Below, piece after piece: positions 35,401 to 46,445 of a stretch of DNA of 64,000 bases. The position numbers were made by a program, and so were the translations under genes. A model generated the notes under the pieces. The model saw only the letters and a program-made list of their open reading frames with translations. It was not told where the DNA came from and ran no database searches. Every line of letters begins with the position of its first letter. Position 1 is the stretch's first letter. This DNA is from Leucocoprinus leucothites (lineage: Eukaryota; Basidiomycota; Agaricomycetes; Agaricales; Agaricaceae): NCBI GenBank assembly GCA_013368445.1, contig JAACJO010000056.1, forward strand, positions 1 through 64,000, written 5' to 3'.

Positions 35401-36654
35401 CCCGGACTTAACGGGAAGGGACTATAAATAGTCATCGGCATAGTCATCAGGGGAGTTTTGCCATTCCGAGGGTCAGCAGGCAACGCAGTGCTATTAACTC
35501 GCAGGCAAGCCTCTGTCCACAAGCATAGCAGCCAAGTCCTCACGTGGTCACTCTATATTTCTGCCAATTCGGTTCTAGGGGGTCTTTGCAAGGTGATGCT
35601 CTGAAGTCGCTGATTTAGGTGCTCACCATGATCATGAACATGAACATGTCCTCCGCTCCATTGCACCATGTTGTGCAACCGCCTGACAGGTGCTGACAGC
35701 ATAAGGGCTTCCGCTGTTTTCTTAACAACGCCTTATCATACTATTTCTGTTCTACGGCATGTCATGTGCTCATGTAGGCAAGACTTATATTTTCGTCTGT
35801 TGAGAGGTGGATTTGGCAATTGTGACTAGAATAGCTGATCTAAATCAAAGCGATGATTCTGCGATCGGAGAGGGAAGCACAAGTGGCTAAGGTGGATGCT
35901 ATATAACGACGCCAACTACCGGCGCCTCTCATAATTAAGAACGAGATACGTTTGCAAGGATGTAAAGTGAATGAAATCGTTGTTATTCGTTGAGCGTCAA
36001 TTCGAGGGGAGACCTAGGAACGCCGGGCTACTAATTTTAATTCACAATTACTATGGACTTCTCTCAAACGTTACGTTATGGAAGTTTGGGTTCTGGTGTA
36101 TTCCGCGGTTTACGCCCTAGAAGGCTGATATTGAGGCAGTACGGGTTACTGACCACACGATACCTCTGGTCAGAAGAAACGGAGTCGTACTGAGAATGTC
36201 GGCATGAGTGATACGAGTGATCAAAAATACCGGACTCACCATGTGGTGCAAGTCCGCAGGTACTTAGTGCTGGAAGTCCTTGCAGCACCATTCGCTGATA
36301 GTTTGTATTGAATAGCGGTCAGTACAGTCAGATAATCTTCATTGGGATAGTCCTGATGGTCGGACGCGGCGCCAAGGACCGGTGCGATTGTGATAACCCC
36401 GAAGTTAACGCTCGACTCCACCGCCTGATAAGGTACCGCACCTCGTCAGTCTCTGCCACGTCTTATGGCCGCAAGAGCTATCGCAACATTCGAGGTATAT
36501 TTTTAACGCTCTGGTGACATCGTAGCATATTTTTCGTATTCATCGAAGCACCGTCGTAGTGCTATGTGTAAGCTGGTGCATATGTCTGGACCGGGCGTCC
36601 TTGGCTTTTAAACCCCCTCAATGCGTTGAAGGGTTGAACATAGCATTCCGGATC
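32482..36654. other. Gene-poor region
   Basis: About 4.2 kb without a supportable gene. Short frames at 33344-33613 (-), 33709-33909 (-), 34050-34286 (-) and 35238-35543 (-) show no family features and cannot be joined by plausible introns. The last 100 bases carry TTTTAAACC at about 36607, a possible TATA-like element for the protease gene. Confidence 0.45.
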
Positions 36655-38530
36655 ATGCATCTCCTCTTCTTCTCTAGTGTTTTCGCTGCCTCTATTGCTT
36701 CTGTGGTCGCTGCACCTGCTGCGATCCATGCAGTTGAGACCTTTGCCGGTGAAAAAACTGGTCGGTTACTCGTCACCCTGAAGTCGGGTGTTTCGAGATC
36801 TAGTGTGTTGCGCCAGCTTGGTCAAAATGTCACGGTTACGCATGAGTGGGATCTCATCAATGGATTTGCGGGTCATCTTGATGATGAGACGCTGATGGCG
36901 CTGCGAGCAAATCCCGATGTCCTTACTATTGCTGAGGATGGAATGGTGTATGCCCAAATCACCCAGTGGGTAGTTCTTTGATTGGTTGATTTCGACAACA
37001 TACTGAGTGTTTTACAGAACAAATGCACCTTGGGGTCTGTCTCGGCTGAGTGCCATGTCGAAACTTGCCAATCAAGATACAGAGTAAGCGGATCGGCAAT
37101 ATCCGGTTTATGGTCAATTCGCTGATTCTTCTCAGTGCTCTCGATTTCACATACACTTACAACACGAATCCCGGAGCAGGCGTCGACATCTATATTCTTG
37201 GTGAGATTTTGACATTTGTTCCCGATCAGAATAGGAACTGATTGAAATCCATTTTAGATACCGGTGAGAAATACCGTCTAATTTCATTCTTCTCGAGGAA
37301 ACTAAAGAACTCGATCGATTTTGCTTTCACACAGGCATATATACGGAGCATGTAAGTCGACTCGAATTTGGGGGGATGCGTGTTGCTAATCTGAGCCTTT
37401 CTTTTATTAGTCTGAGTTTGGGGGGCGTGCCAAGTGGGGAGCTACGTATGGAACTGGATTTGCGTATGTACTCTGAGTGCCTCAAGTCGCCAAGTCCACT
37501 GATTGAGTTCTTGATTCTTCAAGTAACGCCGACGGATACGGCCATGGAACACACTGCGCGTGAGTACCCTGAGTGAATTATAGAAATTGGAATGACTGAC
37601 TGATTTGTTAATAGTGGTATAGCTGGCGGTAAACAATTCGGAGTTGCAAAATCAGCAAATCTCATCGCGGTCAAAGTTCTCGCTGACAATGGGTGATTAT
37701 TATTCATGACCTATATAACGGACGTATACTGACCATATCTAATACAGCGGAGGTGCAGCTGCTGATATGTATGTGGCTGTTGTTCTTCATTCAAATTTAC
37801 TCTTATAACATGGGATATTAAGTGTATCGGGGATGAACTGGGTGGCACAACAGTTTGCTTCGACTGGGCGTCCTGCTGTTGCTTCACTGTCGCTCTCTGG
37901 CAAGGCATCAACCATTCTCGACAACGGAGCTACAGCTGTAAGCATTCATCTTCTTTAAATAAATTAGGTACTGAAATTAGCGGCTGGTGATTAGCTTACG
38001 AATGCAGGTGTCCATGTTACGGTAGCAGCAGGAAATGACGGGAATGATGCGTGTGGTGTGTCTCCCGCTCGTGCAGCTTCAGTGATCACGGTCGGTGCGG
38101 CAACGATTCTGGATTCAAGATCAGCGTGGTCGAATTTCGGGTCCTGTGTGGATATTTTTGCGCCTGGATCGAATATCATTAGTTCGTGGATTGGGAGTAC
38201 CACGGCGACTTATACTATTTCTGGAACCTCGATGGTAAGACTTATTACCATGTGTAAAACCGAGAAAGCGCATTAACATTTGATAGGCTGCTCCGTATGT
38301 CGCTGGGATTATAGCGTACCTTATCGGCGAATATGGGAATATGAGTCCCGCCGATATGGATGCCTTGCTCAAGTCTGTCAGCCTCCGGGATATTCTGGCA
38401 GGGATTTGTGAGTAGAGTCGATAGTCCTGTGAGATGAACTAGTGCTGACCTGTTTTCTGTGTTAGACTCTGGTACAGTCAATATTTTAGCCCATAACGGT
38501 AATTCTACGTCTTTGAGTGATTTGGTGTAA
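36655..38530 (+). CDS. Secreted subtilisin-like serine protease (S8, proteinase K type)
   Basis: Thirteen exons: 36655-36965, 37018-37083, 37136-37200, 37258-37263, 37335-37351, 37411-37463, 37524-37559, 37615-37692, 37748-37768, 37823-37937, 37995-38234, 38287-38407 and 38466-38530, giving 397 residues. A signal peptide ([20 protein letters not shown]) precedes an I9 inhibitor propeptide ([10 protein letters not shown] to [10 protein letters not shown]). The mature enzyme keeps the catalytic triad: Asp in YILDTGIYTEH, His in [10 protein letters not shown] and Ser in SGTSMAAPYVAG, with the oxyanion Asn in VAAGNDG. The Asp motif is built from a 6-base microexon plus a 17-base exon. The length matches secreted fungal proteinase K relatives. 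It should degrade extracellular protein after autocatalytic removal of the propeptide. Confidence 0.9.
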
Positions 38531-38913
38531 TATGATATTCTCGCGTATTTTCATTTTATCCTTTATGTGTATGTAATAGTAGAATTCGCTATCTGGGTTA
38601 AGTGAGAATTCAGATTCCGGAACTAGCAAAGCCGGGCTCATAGATTCTCGCCGAATCAATAGCGATGGGAACACAAGGTGATAATCGAAGAATCAGGATG
38701 AGTCATAACTCGACGCGTGTGAGTACAAGTCACGAGATTGTGACTTATCCGTGTGACTGGACGTGTATTGGCGAGCGTGTGTAATAACGCCGACCACTCA
38801 TTTACTCACCCGAACGTGTCCCCCGTTCACTCCCTCCCATCTACCCACCGGTTCATCCGCCAAATCACACATATAATATCAACGTCATCAACATATAGTA
38901 ATCTGAATGGACT
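38531..38913. other. Left junction of the BRCT-NACHT array
   Basis: 3' flank of the protease and presumed promoter of the first BRCT gene. The leader that precedes the BRCT pseudogenes in later cassettes (48361-48960, 56701-57320) is not found here, so the array homology starts close to the BRCT gene. Confidence 0.45.
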
Positions 38914-41900
38914 ATGGGTCTGTTCGACTCAACCCGCTACTTTCTCGCATCGTCGATTCCTCCACACCGACAAGAACAACTGGAATACGCACTCTCCAAG
39001 AACGGTGCTACGAAAGCTGAAAGCATACATAGTGCGACACATGTGATTAGTGATTCTCCTTGGTTTGAGGGTGTGGATATTCTTGAGAGCGTGAGAGAGG
39101 AGAGGAGAGAGAAAGGCGAGGAAGCCGAGATTGTCGTTGTTTCGGCAAGTGATTTGGTTGAGAGTGTCAGCGAGTGCTGATGTAGACCGCTATTGTAGGA
39201 CTACTGGGTGGATCGGACATTGGTTTTGGGCAAGATTCAACCGTGAGTGCTGATTTGGTACGAATTGTAGCGTTGATTAACCTGATGATGAACAGAGCAC
39301 AGTATTATTCTGTTGATCCTGCCATGATATTTTCGGGTATCGTAGCCTGCGCATCAGAGGTCCGTCTCCAATCATTGTTGCGTTCACCTCTAGCTCATTC
39401 CGACACCCTCTCTTCGCACTGGCTTGTACAACGCAGCTCCAAGCGCATGATCTTGAAGTCCTCTCTGCAGGCATATCAGCCCTTGGCGGTCAATGGCGTG
39501 TCGCACTCACCAACGACGTAACACACCTCTTCTGCATTACACCTTCATCCGCCAAATACGCCGTCGCATTGGCACACCGCGAAACTACAGGCATTAGAAT
39601 CATCTTACCGCATTGGTTTGATGATTCCGTAAAGCTGGGGATTAGAGGTCTACCAGTAGAGCCGTATTCATGGCCTGATCCTCCATTTTTGAAGGATATT
39701 GGGGTGAATGTGAATAAGTTGGGGAGAAACGAGGGCGAGGAGGGAGAGGGGAAGGCGAATTGTGAGGGAAAGGAGGAAGAGAGATTGAAAGAGAAGGCGA
39801 AGAAGAATATGATGCTTACTGCGGGTCAATTCACGCCCTCCGCATCTAACCCGAAGGTGCCATTACCGAAAGATGCCGACTTGTTACCTGTGAAACGCGG
39901 TGTATTTGACAACAAGCGGATTCTTCTCAGTTGGACGCTGTCGTTGTACGGTTCGAGAAGAGAGGCAGTTGAGGTGGGAATTAGGAGGGCTGGAGGAGTG
40001 GTACTGAGGTATCCTGGAGATGGTGAAGATGATTTAACCACGGAGGAGAAGGAGAAGAGGAGGGATAGGAAGGAGGCGAGAGCCGTGGTGGAGTGTGATA
40101 TTTTGATTACGAGATGGAGGAACGGGAAGGCATATGGAAAGGTGAGCGTTTTGACCGAAAGCTCGGGAGAAATGTGCTTATTTATGATTTTTTCAGGCGT
40201 TTAAGCTTCACAAGACGATTGCGACAATGGCCTGGCTATATCATGTCCAATCGTCCGGCCTGATGCCGAGACCGGTTGACCAACTACTGCATTATCCTGT
40301 TCCACGGAAACCTATCGAAGGATTCTCACAACATGTACGTTGATCACTACATAGATGTGCACGTTCTTACATGTTGCAGGAAATTACCGTGACGAACTAT
40401 ACTGGCGAAGCTCGTGAATACATTAAACGAATCATCACCGCTATGGGCGCCAAATTTACACCTATGATGACCGGTCGTAACACCGTTCTCATCGCCGCAT
40501 AGTACGTTATTCATTTGGCCGTTAATGCATGCATGTAATAACGCAAATATCTAGTATCCAAGGTCAAAAGACGGACAAAGCCCGAGCGTGGTCACTTCCT
40601 ATTGTCAACCACACCTGGCTCGAAGACTGTTTCATTCAGTGGCGGCATTTGACCATGGCCACAGATAAATACATCACGTTTCCGACTGGAGTAGATTTCA
40701 GTCGGTCGTTTGGTGAGAGAGGCGTTGGCGTACGTGGGGTGGAGCTGTGTGATGAAGAGGAGATGAAGGAGGATGAGGGGAATAGTGATGAGGAGGGTGT
40801 GTATGTCGGGGTGGATGTGAAAATGGATGGAGAACAGGAGGATGAGGTGTCGAAGAGGAATGTGGAGGAGGATATCGACATGATCAGTATGCCAGACACC
40901 GATGATCGTGGACGGGATACGACGTTTGAGCATGTCGAAGTGAATGGCAAGACGTCGCCTGTAAAGTCAAAATCGGCATCGGGGTCACCGACAAAACGGA
41001 GTGTGGTCCCTACTTCGTCGTCGCCTACCAAACAGGGTGCGACAGCTTCTTCGGTCATGCAGGTTTCGCCGAACAAACGGACGAAATCAAAGTCTGTATC
41101 GCCGATGAAGAAGAGAAAGATCGTGATTGATGATGAGGATGAAGAGAGGATGGAGGTAGATCAACCTGCGCGGTCACCGAGTGACGGTGTTGCCGCAAAC
41201 AAGAAGCGTCAGACAAAGTCGGGTCGGACGCCGAGAAAGTCAGTCGTGATGGATGTCAGCAGTTCTGAAGAGGGACAAGTGCAACCTGTCACCCCGACCA
41301 AGCCATCGAAACCGAAGCCCAAATCGACGCCTGTCACTTTTTCGTCATCGAAGAAACAGTCTTCGGTGGACTTGGAATTGACAGATGAGAGTGAGAATGA
41401 GGAGTTGGAGATGGGGGTGTCCGAGTTAGTGAGGTCGTCAGCTGCTGCGAGGGCTAAGGCAAGGGAACAAGGTAGTGCCAGCCCGAAGAAGAAGCGGAGG
41501 GTGGACACTAATGATGATGATGATGATGATGAGGATCACAAGGGGCGTGGGCCGTCGGCGAAGAAGCCAATTTCGCGGGTTGATGATTCAAGTGAGGGTG
41601 GGGAGGAGGAGGAGGAGGAGGAGGAGACTGTGCCAAAGGCGAAGAAGAGGTTTGTCCGGCGGCTTACTAGCGAGACGAGTCTTCAATTGGCCGAGGAGCG
41701 AGAGAAAGAGCGAGCTGAAGGATCTTCCACAAAGTCGAAGCAGCGTCTTGTGCGTCGCGCGAGTGCAAAGACGGGAGAGGATGCAGAAGAAACGGCTCAG
41801 CATGATGAGGAGAATCTTGACAAGTCATCGAAAGAGCAGAAGGAAGAGGAGAAAGCAGATACACCCGCGTCTAAACCTGGTGGGCTGCTAAGAACGACTC

Positions 41901-43773
41901 GAGGCGATGCTCGTACACGCGTCAAAGCCAAATCTGCGGGTGCGAAAGCGAGAGAGTTGTATTCTGATAGTGAGAGTGAGGTGGAGGGGTTAGTAGGACC
42001 CGAGGCTCTGGGTTCCTCGCTTCCTGCGAAAGGAAAGGCGAAGGGGAAAGGGAAGGGAAGGGCGACAAAGTCAAACAGGGGCCTGAAGTCCAAGTCGAAG
42101 AGGGTTTCGTCGTCTTCCGAGGAGGAGGTGGAAGTGGAGAGCGAGAGTGAGGATGAGGAGACGAGCAAGAAGAGGCCACCAGCTACCACAGACGTGTCAC
42201 CATCGAGGAAAATGGTTTCAGTTGTGGTTGAGTTACCACCTCCTTCGGCCAGAAAGCATCCACTGAAGAATACCTATGGTGGCACGGCAAATAAGGCGAA
42301 GAAGAAGGCGAGAGGTGATGAAGATGAGACTGAAGAGGAACAAGAGGAAGAACCACCGTCGAAGCCGATGACGAAGCGCGGGTCGGCTGTCAAGAAAGCG
42401 GATAGCATATTTGTCGAAGTTGGTGAAGCACAAGGATCCCCCTCCACGTCTACTTCTCGTCCCAAACCAAAGCTGAAACCCAAACCAAAATCATCACTAT
42501 CCAAACCTACAACCTCATCACCACTCTCATCGATTGATAATGCCCCGCCCAACGTCAACAGCACCGATACCACAGGCTACAACACCGCTAGCGAAACACA
42601 AGAGCCACTCCCAGCGAGGAGAGGTGCCGCCGCAAAGGCGGAAGCAAAATTGAAGGAGATGATGCCTGATGCGACTCGATATGAGCAGGAGGCTAAAAGG
42701 GCGAGGAAGAGTGGTGGGTGGACGAGTTTGTGGGAGAAAGAGCTGGAGAGGCAGGTCAAGGATAAGGAAAAGGAGGAGAAAGGGAAGGAGAAGGAGAATA
42801 GAAAGAAGAGGGCGTCGGATGTGAGTGGTGAAGACGTCGAGGAGCGTGTGGCGAAGAAACGTAGGAGGTCAAGCGCTGTGAAGGGTGAGGAAGAGGAGGG
42901 TGGGGGTGAGGTGGAGGTGGTGATTAGTGAGGTGAGGAAGGGCAAGACGAAGGTGAAAAGGGAGTCCGATACGGGCACTTCTCCGACAAGATCGAATAAG
43001 GTGTATTTGATGACGACGCAGGTGACACTTGGTGCTGATGTGGTCAAGGTGTGTATCGCGTCACCTCGCTACTGCTGGGATTTAACTATCGAATAGGCGC
43101 TGGATAAACTTGGTGTCGTTATGGCTTCAAAAGCCTCGCAGTGCACGCACCTGATCGCTCCGAATTTAGTCCGAACGGAAAAGTTCCTGTGTGCGTTGGC
43201 ATCTGCGCCAGTGGTTCTGCAAGAAGCGTGGGCTATCAAGTCGGCGCAAGTAAAACAGCTATTACGTGCGTCAATGCCTCTCAATTGAAATCACGGCTGA
43301 CAATGATTTCTTGTCCTTCTGCAGCTTTTGAGAAATTTCTACTTCGTGACGCTGCCGCCGAAAAGAAGTATCGTATGAAGCTCAGTGATGCGCTCGCGAG
43401 AGCAAAAGAACTCAAAGGGACATTGCTCGCGAATAAGACATTTTATCTGACTGCCAAGACAAAAGTGGATTATAAGCTCTTAAAGAGTGTCATCAGCGCT
43501 CATGGTGGCCAGGTACGTCTATATCTCTTCTCCCATCGCCTCAGCAATTAATATCTAATTCATAAATAGCTCTTACAGCAATCGCCGACAGTCCGACAGC
43601 TCACCGGTCACGCGGATCGACATATAATTTCTTGTGCTGAGGATATATCGATTTGGAGGCCGTTGGCTGCACAGGGTGTACCGATTTATACGCATGAGTT
43701 TTTATTGATTGGGGTATTGAGGCAAGAGTTGGACTGGGATTTGATGGAATTTAGAGTCGCAGGGTCGGTGTGA
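38914..43773 (+). CDS. Multi-BRCT DNA-damage-response protein (Brc1/Rtt107-like), intact
   Basis: Ten exons: 38914-39144, 39199-39242, 39296-39359, 39437-40141, 40197-40334, 40380-40501, 40555-43048, 43097-43265, 43325-43512 and 43570-43773, giving 1452 residues. N-terminal BRCT repeats are recognisable from DYWVDRTLVLGKI, MIFSGIVACASE, GGQWRVALTNDVTHLF, ILPHWFDDSVK and NHTWLEDCFIQW. A roughly 700-residue acidic/basic Ser-rich linker holds many SPTK-type sites. A C-terminal BRCT pair follows (YLMTTQVTLGADVVK, CTHLIAPNLVRTEKFLCALA, then ISIWRPLAAQGVPIYTHEF). Four BRCTs, a linker and two BRCTs is the plan of Brc1/Rtt107, scaffolds that bind gamma-H2A and support replication-fork repair in the nucleus. 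Intron 1 uses a GC donor (GCAAGT). This is the only intact copy in the array. Confidence 0.82.
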
Positions 43774-44032
43774 GGATATGAGGGCATAATTTTCCAGTAC
43801 TTAGATTTAATTTGAGGGATTTCGTTTTGTGTAGTGTGATTGTGTTTATAACCATTTATACTGCTATCTTTGGCTGTTCACGCTGCTTCTTCGTGGGTAC
43901 AAAGTCAGCGGTTTAGCGCTGGTATGTCAATTGCTGTGTTAAGCTGTGAGCTGGCATTTGAACCTGACTCCCATCGCACTCTCACCTCCTACAGCACCAT
44001 TCGCCTTACTCTTATCGTACCGCTTTGTTATC

Positions 44033-46084
44033 ATGCCATTCTTCGCTAGAAGTAAACGGGTCAACGTCAAAGGAGGTACCTTTATTGAAGCTGAAAATGT
44101 CCTAAACGTTCATCATCATCCCTCTTGTGAGTGTTGTACCTACTGGGACCCTCCTAAATGTCTGAATAACAATGTGTTTGTGATAATCAGTCGATCCTGG
44201 TTTCGACAAACTACAGGCCGCCTCCCTACCTCAAGCCATGCACGACTCCTCTGCTCGCGACCCTCCTCGCTGCTTCCCCGGTACCCGCGAAGAGCATCTG
44301 CGAACCATCACTAGCTGGGGAAGGGACGAGTGGGAGGATATTCGAACCCGTATTTTGTGGATGCAGGGGCCTGCTGGTGTTGGAAAGTCTGCGATCGCTC
44401 AAACGTGGGTGGAGGGATTGGAGGGCAAACACGGCGCTTCATTCTTCTTCTCTCGAGCAAATCACTGGAACGATCCCAACAAGTTCATTCCGACGATCGC
44501 TTATCAACTCGCCACCAAGTACCCCTCATATCGGGAAGCCGTCAGTGCCACCATCGTCCGGGATCCGTTCGTCCTGCAAAAATCGATCAATACCCAGTTT
44601 CGGGAGCTCCTCGTGGAACCACTCCGCGAGTTGAGTTCCGAAGATCGTGATGCCAGCGACAATGTCGTCGTCGTAATTGATGGTTTGGACGAATGTGACG
44701 GTCTGGAAGCGCAGGATGCCATCGTTCAAGTGATCATTACATCTGTCGCAGAAGGAACATCTCCCTTCTTGTGGGCGTTTTTCACTCGCCCTGAACCCAA
44801 TATCGTGGCCAGTTTCTCTTCCAACCAGGCGAAAGACCTGTGCTGGTACCTTACATTGCCGGTCTCTCGTGACGCGGACAAGGACATCGAAGCATACCTT
44901 CGTGATGGGTTTCGGACCATAAGGAAGAGGTGTCACATCCCTGATGCCCTACGCTGGCCGGAGGAGGAGGATGTCCTTCGGCTTGTTGAGCAATCTGCTG
45001 GATTGTTCGTCTATGGAGCCAGCGCCATGCGATTCATCACCCTTGGACCTGGACTACCGGGCCCTCCAGAGCGTCTCAAATCTTTGCTTGATTTAGGGAA
45101 CAACGCCAGTCATCCTCTGGCTAAGCTTGACCAGCTCTATCTTCTCATCATGCAGCAAATACCGAAGGATATCCTCCAGAATACGTTGCTCATCCTCACC
45201 TACAATGAATTAGCATCCACGTCCATCTCCACTATGTGTATCGTGCTCAACTTCTCGGAAGCAACAATTTATTCCCTTGTTCAGAATCTTCACTCCGTCC
45301 TTGAAGTGAAGCTTCAAAGTGTAACTAGCAATGCCTATCTTCGATTTTATCATGCATCCTTCACTGATTTTTTGAACGCGCCCGAGAGGTCGACGTCAGA
45401 GTACTGCATACGAACACAGACGTTCTTCAGTCGAATCTACTCTGCTTTTCTTGACCTCGCTTGCACTCCACCGCTTCTTTGCTCCCCAGATCCAACTACC
45501 GGTGCGTACGTCAGCAGAAGTGAAGACTAAAGCCCTAACTGGCCGTGTACCATAGGACTCTGCTCGCGAAGCTGCTCGAATGGCGACGCAGCAAAGTCGA
45601 CAGCGCACTATATAGCATTGTTTGACCTCATATCCCTTCCTTCGAGTATGCACCCCTTGTATAAACCTTGCGAAGATCCCTGCTCCCTGGACAGATTGCC
45701 GCTTGTTAAGTGGAACTTCGCAGAAGTTCATTCCCCCATGTGGGGCATGTCAGGGGAAATTTTCGCAGAATTCATCAATGGGGTATTCTAGTACATTTCG
45801 ACATCACTTTCATTGCTCATTTCTACTTGCAGATCCCTGAAAAGCGGCGGTCCAGTATCATCAAGAGCACTCCAGCTAGGGTGACTCTACTCAGTAGAGT
45901 AAAGGGCTTGGTGCTACGACGCGCTTCCCCAAGAGCATACACTTTGGGAACCGGAAATCACATGGCGCTACTGATTCGCTCGGGGGATGGTTTTTATCGC
46001 CTCAGTAATATCGAACCATTGAAAACCAGCAAAAACCCCCTGAAACGCTTTTTGTCGCTGGTTCGGTTTCAAATTCGTTCTTGA
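44033..46084 (+). CDS. NACHT-type NTPase, NLR-like, copy 2 (cassette 1)
   Basis: Four exons: 44033-44126, 44191-45501, 45556-45782 and 45833-46084, giving 627 residues. Exon 1 encodes MPFFARSKRVNVKGGTFIEA and NVLNVHHH. The P-loop GPAGVGKS is at about residues 91-98, Walker B VVVVIDGLDE at about 190-199 and FFTRPEP about 30 residues later. Patches that differ from the other copies are KRCHIPDALRWPE, YNELASTSIS and KLQSVTSNA. The tail exons encode HYIALFDLISLP..., then IPEKRRSSIIKSTPARVTLL and end FLSLVRFQIRS. No transmembrane segment. It starts 260 bases after the BRCT stop, in the same direction. A duplicate of its last exon follows at 46270. Confidence 0.87.
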
Positions 46085-46269
46085 TACCACGGGAGTAGAT
46101 TGTCTGGTGATAGTAGATTACCGAGATTTCCCTCAGCCTTCTTTCATTTATAAAATAGCTACTTGCAGCTTGATAGCATCCAGCAAAATTAACTATTATT
46201 GAGTTTATCGGATATCGTATAACTATATTGTCCGCTGGCGCCACGATGTCTCCTGTGCTCTCAGATACA

Positions 46270-46445
46270 TATGCAGCACCTTCAAGTGTACACTTTGGGA
46301 ACCGGAGATCACATGGCGTTACTTGTTTTTGATGCAAAATATGCAGAGCACGATTCGTATAAATTCAGCACTATCGAACCATCAAAAACTAGCAAAAATT
46401 CCTTGAAACGTCTTCTATCGCTGGATCGGCTTCTTCACCTTTGAT
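46270..46445 (+). pseudogene. Extra copy of the last NACHT exon
   Basis: Right after the 3' flank of copy 2, a second version of exon 4 begins inside YTLGTGDHMALL, continues FSTIEPSKTSKNSLKRLLSL and stops at about 46441. It is followed by a second copy of the 3' flank (TTTGATACCACGGGAGTAGA). It has no acceptor or upstream exons, so it is a partial tandem duplication, not a gene. The spacers after the other two array copies lack it. Confidence 0.7.

Noticed and set aside
40636..41076. Ser/Thr-rich open frames antisense to the BRCT linker
   Set aside because: They are the complement of a low-complexity acidic/basic coding exon; composition alone keeps them open.
44504..44936. Long open frames antisense to the NACHT genes (also 27603-27821, 53748-54237, 61009-61299)
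   Set aside because: They mirror the NACHT coding strand, recur only because the NACHT sequence is conserved, and show no domain of their own.
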